A stretch of 64,000 nucleotides of DNA from Pelomonas cellulosilytica (GTDB lineage Bacteria > Pseudomonadota > Gammaproteobacteria > Burkholderiales > Burkholderiaceae_C): positions 372,001 through 436,000 of the forward strand of contig NZ_JAJTWU010000003.1 of NCBI RefSeq assembly GCF_021353265.1. The letters run 5' to 3'. Under the pieces are notes generated by a model that was not told the DNA's origin, did no database searches, and saw nothing but the letters and a program-made list of their open reading frames with translations. The stretch's first letter is position 1. Each line of letters opens with the position of its first letter. This document shows, one piece after another, positions 57,168-64,000 of this stretch. Position numbers and translations under genes: made by a program.

Positions 57168-59379
57168 CCAACGCATGTGCAACAAGCCGGCCATTCCCCA
57201 CAAAACCTCTGGCGACAAGCCAGCACCATTGTGGATTGGGTTGTGGCGCGACTGCATCGCCGCACTGGTGGTCGGCCTGTCGGCGATCTCGTCGTATCTG
57301 TCGGCGGCGACCTTGATCTTCCAAGGACCGCTAGCAGTCCATCTGCCGGCGGCCATCGGTGCGGCGCTGCTGGGAGGCGCGGTGCTGTCACTGATCGGAG
57401 CTTGGCGCGGTGCGTTGCCGCTCGCCTCGGCAGGGCCCGTGCCGACGACGGTGCCGTTGATGGCGGCGATGGCGGCCGGCGTGGCGTCTCGCGCGAGCGC
57501 GCAGAGCCTGCTGCCAACGGCGGTTACCACGATCTCGATCGCCGGCCTCGGTGTCGGTACCGCCTGGTGGGTCATGGGCCGCCGTGGCTGGGGCGACTTG
57601 ACACGCTACATCCCCTACCCGGTGGTCGGCGGCTTCCTCGCGGCCACTGGCTGGATGATGTTGACCGGCGGGCTGAGCGTCGCCATGGGCCAAGCCTTCA
57701 CGTGGGCGCAGGTGGTCGGAGCGCTGTCCGGCGCGGCAGATGCGCGACTGGCGGTTGGTGTTGTGCTGGGCGTACTGATCTGGCAGGTGACGCTGCACAG
57801 CCGCCATCCGCTGACCTTGCCGATCCTGCTCGTGCTCGGAATCGTAGGCATCCAAGGCGGTCTGGCCGCTGCGGGCTGGGATGCCAACATTGCGCGCGCA
57901 ACTGGGTGGATGCTGGCGCCGTTCAGCCATGCGCTGCCGGTGTCGCCACTGTCGTCAGATCTGTGGCGACAGGTGGATTGGGGCTTGGTAGCGCAGCAGT
58001 CCGGCTTGATCGCTTCGACCATCGCGGTTGCCACACTCAGCCTGCTGCTGACCGACACCAGCCTCGAGGCGGCCTGGGACATTCGTGTCGACATCAACCG
58101 CGACCTGCGGGCGCTGGGCCAGGGCAATCTCTTGGCTGCCGCGGCGGGCGGGCTGATGGGCGGGCAATCGATCAGCCGATCACTGCTCAACCGCGCGGCC
58201 GGCGCACACAGTCGCTGCAGCGGCGCGATGCTGGGACTTCTTTGTTTGCTAGCGATGGCTTGGGGCGGCCCCGCGTTGGCGCTGGTGCCGCGGCCGCTGC
58301 TGGGCGCGCTGCTCGTGTACCAAGGCCTCGGCGTCATGAAAACCTGGCTTGTGGACAGCCGCCGGCGGATTGAAGGCATCGACTACCTCACCATCGTGGC
58401 GATGGTGCTGATTACAGCGCTTGTCGGCTTTGTACCGGCGGTGAGCGTCGGTGTGCTGGCCTGCTGCGTCGCCTTCGCGGTCAGCTCTTCGCGGCTATCG
58501 CCTGTTCGGCGCTTCATCAAGCGCAGCGCCTGGCCGGCCAAGGTCGAACGAAACGCGTCCCAGACCGAGTTGCTGCAACGCGAAGGCGCCGGCATGACGA
58601 TCGTCGAACTTCAGGGTGTTCTGTTCTTCGGCTCAACGACACGGCTGTCGACCCATATCGAGTCGCTGTTCGAAATCGAGGATCGCCCGCGCCTGCTGCT
58701 GCTGGACTTCCGGCATGTGCGCGGCATCGACATCTCTGCCGCGCAAGCCTTGGCCAGATTGCTGGCGGCGGCGAGCCGGCAAGGCATGAGCCCCGCACTC
58801 AGTGGCCTGTCTCTGGCGCTGCGGCGTCCGCTCGCTGCCGGCGGCGTGCTGCGGGCGGCCGGGCCGTTAGTGCACGCGAGCATCGACGACGCAGTTGCCG
58901 CCTGGGACCTGGACGTTCTGTCTCGGCACGGGTGCCTTGCAGCGACCTTGGAAGCCGCCTTATCCCCCTTGCTGCCTCATGGCACGCCGATCGCGCGCCT
59001 TCTCTCGCACTTCGAACCCCGACGCCTGGACGGCGGCGAGCAGCTGTTTGCCCGAGGGGACAGGTCCGATGCCTTGTACCTGCTGCGCTCGGGGCGTATC
59101 GTGATCTACAGCGTCGGTGAGGACGGCACGGAGATCCTGCTGAGGACGATGCACGAAGGCAGCGTCATCGGCGAGATGGGCTTGCTGCGCCAGATACCGC
59201 GCAGCGCGGCCGCGCGCGCCGACGGGCCGGTCGAACTGCTACTGCTGTCGCGAGAGCGCCTGGACCGCCTGACGCGGGAGGCGCCTGAACTCGCCGCCGC
59301 GCTATTTCGACTGCTCGTGATGCAGATGGCTGATCGCGTCGAGCAACTCAGCCTGCAGGCGAACGCGCTGGCGCGCTGA
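57160..59379 (+). CDS. SulP-family transporter with STAS and cyclic-nucleotide-binding domains
   Basis: 739 residues from ATG 57160 (ATG 57175 also possible). A SulP-type membrane domain (about 25-420; IPYPVVGGFLAATGWMMLTG, LTDTSLEAAWDIRVDINRDL) is followed by a STAS domain (about 465-585; MTIVELQGVLFFGSTTRLST, LDFRHVRGIDISAAQ) and a cNMP-binding domain (about 605-725; EQLFARGDRSDALYLLRSGR, GSVIGEMGLLRQIPRSAAAR). SulP proteins move sulfate, bicarbonate or dicarboxylates. The SRSAAA-type phosphate cassette appears as IPRSAAARA. Start and stop overlap with the regulator indicates coupled expression. Confidence 0.9.
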   Translation: MLDQRMCNKPAIPHKTSGDKPAPLWIGLWRDCIAALVVGLSAISSYLSAATLIFQGPLAVHLPAAIGAALLGGAVLSLIGAWRGALPLASAGPVPTTVPLMAAMAAGVASRASAQSLLPTAVTTISIAGLGVGTAWWVMGRRGWGDLTRYIPYPVVGGFLAATGWMMLTGGLSVAMGQAFTWAQVVGALSGAADARLAVGVVLGVLIWQVTLHSRHPLTLPILLVLGIVGIQGGLAAAGWDANIARATGWMLAPFSHALPVSPLSSDLWRQVDWGLVAQQSGLIASTIAVATLSLLLTDTSLEAAWDIRVDINRDLRALGQGNLLAAAAGGLMGGQSISRSLLNRAAGAHSRCSGAMLGLLCLLAMAWGGPALALVPRPLLGALLVYQGLGVMKTWLVDSRRRIEGIDYLTIVAMVLITALVGFVPAVSVGVLACCVAFAVSSSRLSPVRRFIKRSAWPAKVERNASQTELLQREGAGMTIVELQGVLFFGSTTRLSTHIESLFEIEDRPRLLLLDFRHVRGIDISAAQALARLLAAASRQGMSPALSGLSLALRRPLAAGGVLRAAGPLVHASIDDAVAAWDLDVLSRHGCLAATLEAALSPLLPHGTPIARLLSHFEPRRLDGGEQLFARGDRSDALYLLRSGRIVIYSVGEDGTEILLRTMHEGSVIGEMGLLRQIPRSAAARADGPVELLLLSRERLDRLTREAPELAAALFRLLVMQMADRVEQLSLQANALAR

Positions 59380-59519
59380 GCCGCTATCCATCGGCGCAAT
59401 GACGCCAGAACAACAACCCGACGCTGCGATAGCTGCCCTCGAAGGCCAGCGCGGGCTACTCGGCGACGGCCCGGACGCCGAGGGCAGCATCCGCGGCATC
59501 GTCATCAATCCACCGAGAC

Positions 59520-60704
59520 TCACCCCGGCAGCCCATCGACACGAGGCCGCGACAGCACGGGCCAGTAGCTCACGGCATAGATGGCAAAGCCCGCCGACCA
59601 CAAGGCTGCAGATACCTGCACCGCGGTCAGCGTCCACGCCGGCTGCAACAGCGGTACCGCGACGCGTGTCAGTGCCGCGAGCAGCACGGCGATGTATGCC
59701 ACCGTCTCCGGACGGCCGGCCTTCAACGGCCGGCCGGTATGACCCAGCGCAGTGCGGGTCATCATGCCGATGACGAGACCGCCGATGGCACCCGCCGTCA
59801 GCGCGTGCGTGGCCAGGGATGGCGACACCCAGCCCACCTCGCCCAGGCCGCGCAGCAGCAAATGCACCGGCACCCAGGCATAGGCCAGGTGCAGCACCCA
59901 CACCAGCGGGACGCGCCGCGTGTTCCACGGCCGCCACAGCAGCCAGCGCCACGCATGCGCCACGGCAGCCGCGCAGGCGACGACGGCCAGCGGCCAGCCG
60001 CGCAGCCCGAGCAGGTCGGCGACCGCGATGGCCAGGACCAGGCTGAGCGCAGCTTTCTCCACGCCGGGGCGCTTGGCAGCGCCCGCACCTGGGACGCCGT
60101 TGTTCGTGAACATCGGGACGACGCGGCCGGCCATGACTGCGACGATGAACAGCATTACGTCCATCGCTACCTGCACGGCCCAGCGAGGCGAGGCGTCGAT
60201 GACGCCCAACTGCTGCAAATGGAAACCCGCCGCGGCACCGGCTAGCAGCACCAGCAGACCGATGAAGAAGTAGTTGCGACGGTTGCCCGCCTTCAAGAAC
60301 GGTACGGCTAGCGCGGCGGCCGCGGCAAGTGGAAACGCGACGTTGGCGACAGCCGCTGCTGGCGCCCACGGTGTCAGCACAAGCACCCGCGCCGCCAGCC
60401 ATAGCGCGGCCAGTGCAGCGAGCAGCAGGCCCGTGGGCGTGGGCTGTTGCGTCCAGTTGCGGCCGGCCGTGAACAGGAAGCCCACGACGACGGCCAGCGT
60501 GAAACCGAACAGCATCTCGTGTGCATGCCACAACGGGCCGGCCAGATAGGCATGGGGCAGAAGGCCCGAGAACTGCAGGGCCCACAGCGGCACGGACAGC
60601 GCCGCGAAGACGCTGGCCAGCATGTAGAACGGCCGGAATCCCAGGGCGAACAACGCCCCGCCCCGCGGCGGGGCCGCCTGGGGTTCTTCGAGTTGGAGTC
60701 TCAT
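59520..60704 (-). CDS. nnrS: NnrS family protein
   Basis: 394 residues, about 12 hydrophobic segments. NnrS motifs are ALFALGFRPFYMLASVFAAL, GPLWHAHEMLFGFTLAVVVG, AGRVVPMFTNNGVPG and MMTRTALGHTGRPLKAG. NnrS is a haem/copper membrane protein that lessens nitric-oxide damage. It is the last gene of the NO operon, 29 bases after nsrR, and ends 140 bases from the convergent SulP gene; that gap shows no clear terminator. Confidence 0.93.
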   Translation of the reverse strand: MRLQLEEPQAAPPRGGALFALGFRPFYMLASVFAALSVPLWALQFSGLLPHAYLAGPLWHAHEMLFGFTLAVVVGFLFTAGRNWTQQPTPTGLLLAALAALWLAARVLVLTPWAPAAAVANVAFPLAAAAALAVPFLKAGNRRNYFFIGLLVLLAGAAAGFHLQQLGVIDASPRWAVQVAMDVMLFIVAVMAGRVVPMFTNNGVPGAGAAKRPGVEKAALSLVLAIAVADLLGLRGWPLAVVACAAAVAHAWRWLLWRPWNTRRVPLVWVLHLAYAWVPVHLLLRGLGEVGWVSPSLATHALTAGAIGGLVIGMMTRTALGHTGRPLKAGRPETVAYIAVLLAALTRVAVPLLQPAWTLTAVQVSAALWSAGFAIYAVSYWPVLSRPRVDGLPG

Positions 60705-60733
60705 GAGAGAACGCCCCGCCCAGGGCGAGGCGC

Positions 60734-61183
60734 CTATTCGTTGGCCGCGCGATGGAACTGGATGACCTGTGCCAGCGCGGCCTGGTTGCGGGTGATGTCG
60801 GCCAAGGTGTAGCGGTCCAGCACGCCGTAGAACGCGGCCACCGCCTCGGCCAGCACGCCCTTCAGGCGGCAGTTGCGGTCGATGATGCAGTGGCTCTCGT
60901 CGGTGGCGAAGCACTCGGCCGGCGTGACCGCACCCTCTGTATCGCGGACGACGCGACCGATGTTGATGGCCTGGGCCGGCATGCCCAGCGTCAGCCCGCC
61001 GCCCTTGCCGCGCACGGTCGTCACCCAACCGCACTTGCCCAGGTGATGGACGACCTTGGTCAGGTGGTTGGCCTTCAGGTCGAAGACCGCGCTGATCTCG
61101 GCGATGGTGGCGCGGCGCTCGGGCTGCGCGGCGAGGTAGATCAGCACGCGCAGGCTGTAGTCGGTGAAAGCGGTGAGTTTCAT
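60734..61183 (-). CDS. nsrR: NsrR-type Rrf2 nitric-oxide-sensing repressor
   Basis: 149 residues starting MKLTAFTDYSLRVLIYLAAQ. The winged helix is about 10-65 (ISAVFDLKANHLTKVVHHLG) and the iron-sulfur cluster ligands are three Cys in ECFATDESHCIIDRNC near 93-109. NsrR loses DNA binding when NO attacks its cluster. It lies inside the operon it should control, whose promoter contains a matching palindrome. Confidence 0.92.
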   Translation of the reverse strand: MKLTAFTDYSLRVLIYLAAQPERRATIAEISAVFDLKANHLTKVVHHLGKCGWVTTVRGKGGGLTLGMPAQAINIGRVVRDTEGAVTPAECFATDESHCIIDRNCRLKGVLAEAVAAFYGVLDRYTLADITRNQAALAQVIQFHRAANE

Positions 61184-61197
61184 GGGACGCCTTGGCG

Positions 61198-61225
61198 GCA
61201 AAAGGCCGGGCAGCCGCCCGGCCTT
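61198..61225 (-). terminator. Terminator/attenuator between norZ and nsrR
   Basis: Perfect 10-bp arms AAGGCCGGGC (61202-61211) and GCCCGGCCTT (61216-61225) around 4 bases. Read on the minus strand the stem is followed by TTTTG-type sequence. It lies 9 bases after the norZ stop and 19 before the nsrR start, so it should reduce transcription of nsrR-nnrS relative to norZ. Confidence 0.7.
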
Positions 61226-61234
61226 GCCATCATG

Positions 61235-63511
61235 TCACCGTTGCACGCCCGCCGGGATCGCGCCGGTCGGCACGGCACGGCTGGCCGGGCGGCGCAGCAG
61301 GTAGAGCGCATAGGCGCCGAGGAACAGGCTGCCCGCCGCGAAGACGATATCGCCCGGCACGCGCAGCCACACCAGCGTCTCCATCACCGACGAGTGGATG
61401 ACGGCCGGCGAGCGGGCGTACCACAGGCCATGGGTGATGCTCTGGTAGGCCTGATAGATGCCCGCCGGCAGCAGCGACAGGAAGACCATCATCGCCAGGC
61501 CGATGTTCAGGCTCCAGAACGCCGGCTTCAGGAAGCGGTCGGCGTGCAGCGCGCGGTCATACAGGCCGCGCAGGCAGAACAGCATCAGGCCGATGCCCAG
61601 CATGCCGTACACGCCGAACAGCGCTGCGTGACCGTGGGCCGCCGTCATGTTCAGGCCCTGCACGTAGTACAGCGAGGCCGGAGGGTTGATGGCAAAGCCC
61701 AGCAGACCGGCGCCGACGGTGTTCCAGAAGCCCACGGCGACGAAGCTCAGGATGACCCACTTGTAGGCGCCCAGCCAGGCCACGCCCTTGGAACGGCGCC
61801 AAGTCTGCAGCGCCTCCAGGCCGATCAGCGTCAGCGGCACCACTTCGAGCGCCGAGAACACGGAGCCGACAGCGATCACCGACGTGGGCGTGCCCGTCCA
61901 GTACAGGTGGTGCAGCGTACCGAGGATGCCGCCGAACAGGAACACGATGGTCTCGGCGACGATGGCGCGGTTGGCCGACGCGGCGCGGATGAGACCCAGG
62001 TTCGTGAAGATCAGCGCGACGACCGCAGTGGCGAAGACCTCGAAGAAGCCTTCCACCCACAGGTGCACCAGCCACCAGCGCCAGTACTCGATCATCGAGT
62101 AGTGCGTGTGCTGGCCCCAGGCGAGCGAGGTCGCGTAGAAACCGCCGATGCAGGTGGCCGACAAGAAGACCATCGCGATCAGGCCGCGCGTCTCCGACGG
62201 CTTCTTCAGCGCCGGCCACAGCGCCCGGCCCAGCAGGAAGACCCAGAACAGCAGGCCCACGAACAGCAGGATCTGCCAGAAGCGTCCCATGCTGGTGAAC
62301 TCCAGGCCCTGGTTGCCGAACCAGAAGCTGAAGTCCACGCCACGATGCTGCAGCGTGCCCAGCCAGCCGGTGATCGTCGAGCCAAGTACGACGATGATGA
62401 GCGCCCAGAACAGGGCGTCCACGCCCAGCTTCTGCAGCTTGGGCTCGCGGCCCGACAACAGTGGCGCGACATAGAGGCCGGTCGCCAGCCAGGCGGTCGC
62501 GATCCAGAACACGCCGATCTGCGTGTGCACCGTGCGGCTGATCGTGTAGGGCAGGATCTGTGCGAGCGGAATGCCGAAGAAGGCCTGTCCCTCGACCGCA
62601 TAGTGCGCAGTAATGGCACCCATCGCGATCTGCAGCAGCATCAGGCCGATGACGACGAAGAAATACTTGCGCGTCGCCTTCATCGACGGTGTGGCCTTGG
62701 CGCCCAGCAGCGGATCGGCGGCGGGCACCGCGGCCTCGTCCTCATGACCATCACCCTTGTGCAGCCAAAGCATCGCGGCGATGCCGGCGAGCAGCAGCAC
62801 GATGCTGGCCATCGACCACATCGCGGCCGACGTGCTCATCGTGTTGCCCACCAGTGGCTCATGCGGCCAGTTGCTGGTGTAGGAAAGGCCCGTCTCGCCC
62901 GGGCGGTCCGTCGTCGCAGCCCAGGCCGACCAGAAGAAGAACGCGGTCAGCGCCTGGCGGCGTTCGGCGTCCGGCAGCACGCCGGCCGTCATCGCGTACT
63001 GGTCGCGCAGCTGGTCCAGCTTGGGGTCCGAACCGAACAGGCTGTCGTAGTGCGCTGCGACCTCGCGGATGGCCTGCGCGCGAGTGGCGGACACCTTCAC
63101 GACACCGGTGCTGTCGTCATAGCTGTTGCGCCGCATCTCGGTGCGCACGCCCTGCTCCACCGCCGCGGTGTCGGTGTCGGTCAGCACGCGGCCGCCCTGC
63201 GACTGCTCGGCGGCACGCATCCGGCCTAGCGTGACCGCCTCGCGGTGCAGCCAGTCGGCTGACCAGTCAGGCGCCACGTAGGCGCCATGGCCCCAGACGG
63301 TGCCCAGCTGTTGGCCGCCGGCCGACAGCCAGGCCTGCTGGCCGAGCTGGATCTGCTCGGCGGTGAACAACACGTCGCCGTCGGCCGTGACGACCTGCTT
63401 GGGGATCGGCGGCGCCGACAGGTAGATCTGCCATCCGAGGTAGCCCAGGGCTCCGAACGACAGGACGAAGATGAGGCCCAGCCAACGCCAAAGCCTGCTT
63501 GTGGTCTTCAT
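61235..63511 (-). CDS. norZ: Quinol-dependent nitric oxide reductase (qNOR)
   Basis: 758 residues: an N-terminal periplasmic cytochrome-c-like extension without haem-binding CxxCH (about 35-215; LFTAEQIQLGQQAWLSAGGQ, GHGAYVAPDWSADWLHREAV) fused to a 12-14-helix NorB core. Haem/FeB ligands are found around RTVHTQIGVFWIA, VHLWVEGFFEVFATAVVALI and GTLHHLYWTGTP, with the final NMTAAHGHAALFGVYGMLG. It reduces NO to N2O using quinol, for detoxification or partial denitrification. AAGGAA precedes the ATG; DUF2249 is 33 bases upstream. Confidence 0.96.
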   Translation of the reverse strand: MKTTSRLWRWLGLIFVLSFGALGYLGWQIYLSAPPIPKQVVTADGDVLFTAEQIQLGQQAWLSAGGQQLGTVWGHGAYVAPDWSADWLHREAVTLGRMRAAEQSQGGRVLTDTDTAAVEQGVRTEMRRNSYDDSTGVVKVSATRAQAIREVAAHYDSLFGSDPKLDQLRDQYAMTAGVLPDAERRQALTAFFFWSAWAATTDRPGETGLSYTSNWPHEPLVGNTMSTSAAMWSMASIVLLLAGIAAMLWLHKGDGHEDEAAVPAADPLLGAKATPSMKATRKYFFVVIGLMLLQIAMGAITAHYAVEGQAFFGIPLAQILPYTISRTVHTQIGVFWIATAWLATGLYVAPLLSGREPKLQKLGVDALFWALIIVVLGSTITGWLGTLQHRGVDFSFWFGNQGLEFTSMGRFWQILLFVGLLFWVFLLGRALWPALKKPSETRGLIAMVFLSATCIGGFYATSLAWGQHTHYSMIEYWRWWLVHLWVEGFFEVFATAVVALIFTNLGLIRAASANRAIVAETIVFLFGGILGTLHHLYWTGTPTSVIAVGSVFSALEVVPLTLIGLEALQTWRRSKGVAWLGAYKWVILSFVAVGFWNTVGAGLLGFAINPPASLYYVQGLNMTAAHGHAALFGVYGMLGIGLMLFCLRGLYDRALHADRFLKPAFWSLNIGLAMMVFLSLLPAGIYQAYQSITHGLWYARSPAVIHSSVMETLVWLRVPGDIVFAAGSLFLGAYALYLLRRPASRAVPTGAIPAGVQR

Positions 63512-63544
63512 GATGGTTCCTTGTGAGGGTGCGACACGCCGCGC

Positions 63545-63832
63545 TCAGGCGCCGCCGCAGCTGCCGCAGCAGCCGCTTTGGCCCGGCGCGGTGGCGAGCT
63601 TGGTGATGCGAACGCTCCAGCTGAGCGGGCCGTTCTCGAGCACATCCCACGAGAAGCGGCCGGGCCACAGCACCGCCAACTGCTCGCGCAGCGGACTCGG
63701 ATCGTGGTCGTTGACGAGTTCCAGCGCCTGGCTGGACGCCAGGCGACGGAACGTGCTGAATACGAGCGGATGCCGCTCACGCGGCGCCAGGTCGCGCAGG
63801 TCGAGCGGGTTTTCCACGGACATCGAATTCAT
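63545..63832 (-). CDS. DUF2249 domain protein
   Basis: 95 residues, AAGGAG before the ATG. LDLRDLAPRERHPLVFSTFR and LELVNDHDPSPLREQLAV are the DUF2249 core, a small fold common beside NO and denitrification genes. The C-terminus is a Cys/Gly-rich GQSGCCGSCGGA, which might bind metal. It is the first gene of the NO operon. Confidence 0.88.
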   Translation of the reverse strand: MNSMSVENPLDLRDLAPRERHPLVFSTFRRLASSQALELVNDHDPSPLREQLAVLWPGRFSWDVLENGPLSWSVRITKLATAPGQSGCCGSCGGA

Positions 63833-63851
63833 CGTGGCTCTCCTTGGTTAA

Positions 63852-63872
63852 ACATGCATTTGCGATGCATGT
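63852..63872 (-). promoter_or_regulatory. NsrR-type operator
   Basis: A perfect palindrome, ACATGCAT and ATGCATGT around 5 bases, sits 19 bases before the start of the NO operon. The ATGCAT half-sites match known NsrR binding sites. Confidence 0.8.
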
Positions 63873-63900
63873 ATTTTGAAAAGCCTGCCGGCGAGTGGGT

Positions 63901-63914
63901 TTGACCTGGGTCAA
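63901..63914 (-). promoter_or_regulatory. FNR/DNR-type box
   Basis: TTGAC-CTGG-GTCAA is a perfect 5-4-5 palindrome matching the Crp/FNR superfamily pattern (FNR, DNR, NnrR), 68 bases upstream of the NO operon start: suited to activation under low oxygen or NO. The remaining bases to 64000 show no gene. Confidence 0.65.
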
Positions 63915-64000
63915 ATGCCGTTGCCGCGCAGGGGCCCGCCCCTAAGATGGCCTCTCCCCAGTCAGACCTGATCCGCATTCCCGATGAGGCGCGTGTTCAT

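Noticed and set aside
63961..64000. Possible gene start on the minus strand at the right edge
   Set aside because: The frame from the ATG at 64000 closes after about 12 codons.

Overview
The window looks like chromosome of a GC-rich betaproteobacterium of the order Burkholderiales, probably near the Roseateles/Mitsuaria/Pelomonas/Rubrivivax group. This is inferred from the high-GC codon usage and from the block thrS-infC-rpmI-rplT-pheS-pheT-ihfA-merR-tRNA-Pro; no database was consulted.

Left block (1-10.2 kb): a pectin/oligogalacturonate locus. A TonB-dependent receptor (minus strand, cut by the window edge) is divergent from kduD. Then follow two ABC permeases, an ABC ATPase, a solute-binding protein, oligogalacturonate lyase (ogl), pectin methylesterase and pectate lyase, mostly with overlapping stop/start codons, and a KdgR-like IclR regulator. 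A KdgR-box-like sequence lies in the divergent promoter region. Together they demethylate and cleave pectin, import the oligomers, cut them to monomers and feed them toward 2-keto-3-deoxygluconate.

10.2-27.7 kb: mostly housekeeping genes (MDR oxidoreductase, ElaA-type acetyltransferase, flavoprotein, GH19 enzyme, tex, a TonB receptor with a structured leader, patatin-like phospholipase), then the translation cluster. thrS is preceded by a threonine-rich leader peptide and an intrinsic terminator, a classical attenuator layout. infC begins with an ATC codon.

27.7-35.9 kb: an accessory region just after tRNA-Pro(GGG). It holds a Fic protein, a block of short direct repeats, and what I read as the wreck of a lasso-peptide locus: the 3' half of an ABC exporter, an intact AtxE-type lasso isopeptidase, a TonB receptor collapsed to its two ends, and a frameshifted fecR cut by an IS5-type element that is itself truncated.

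35.9-44.5 kb: a LysR regulator divergent from a TRAP transporter/FAH-family operon, then a 1015-residue protein with two pectate-lyase-3-type beta-helices and a C-terminal propeller.

44.5-59.4 kb: unusual multidomain genes. They are a zinc-ribbon/class III cyclase/AAA/TPR protein behind a lipoxygenase-like gene; an HExxH protein with a propeller and a predicted C-terminal beta-barrel; a small secreted protein with RRFTDRKFTD repeats; a winged-helix STAND regulator; and an overlapping SulP transporter with STAS and cyclic-nucleotide domains.

59.5-64 kb: a nitric-oxide stress operon (DUF2249, quinol NO reductase, NsrR, NnrS). It has a perfect NsrR-type palindrome and an FNR-type palindrome in its promoter, and a terminator between norZ and nsrR.
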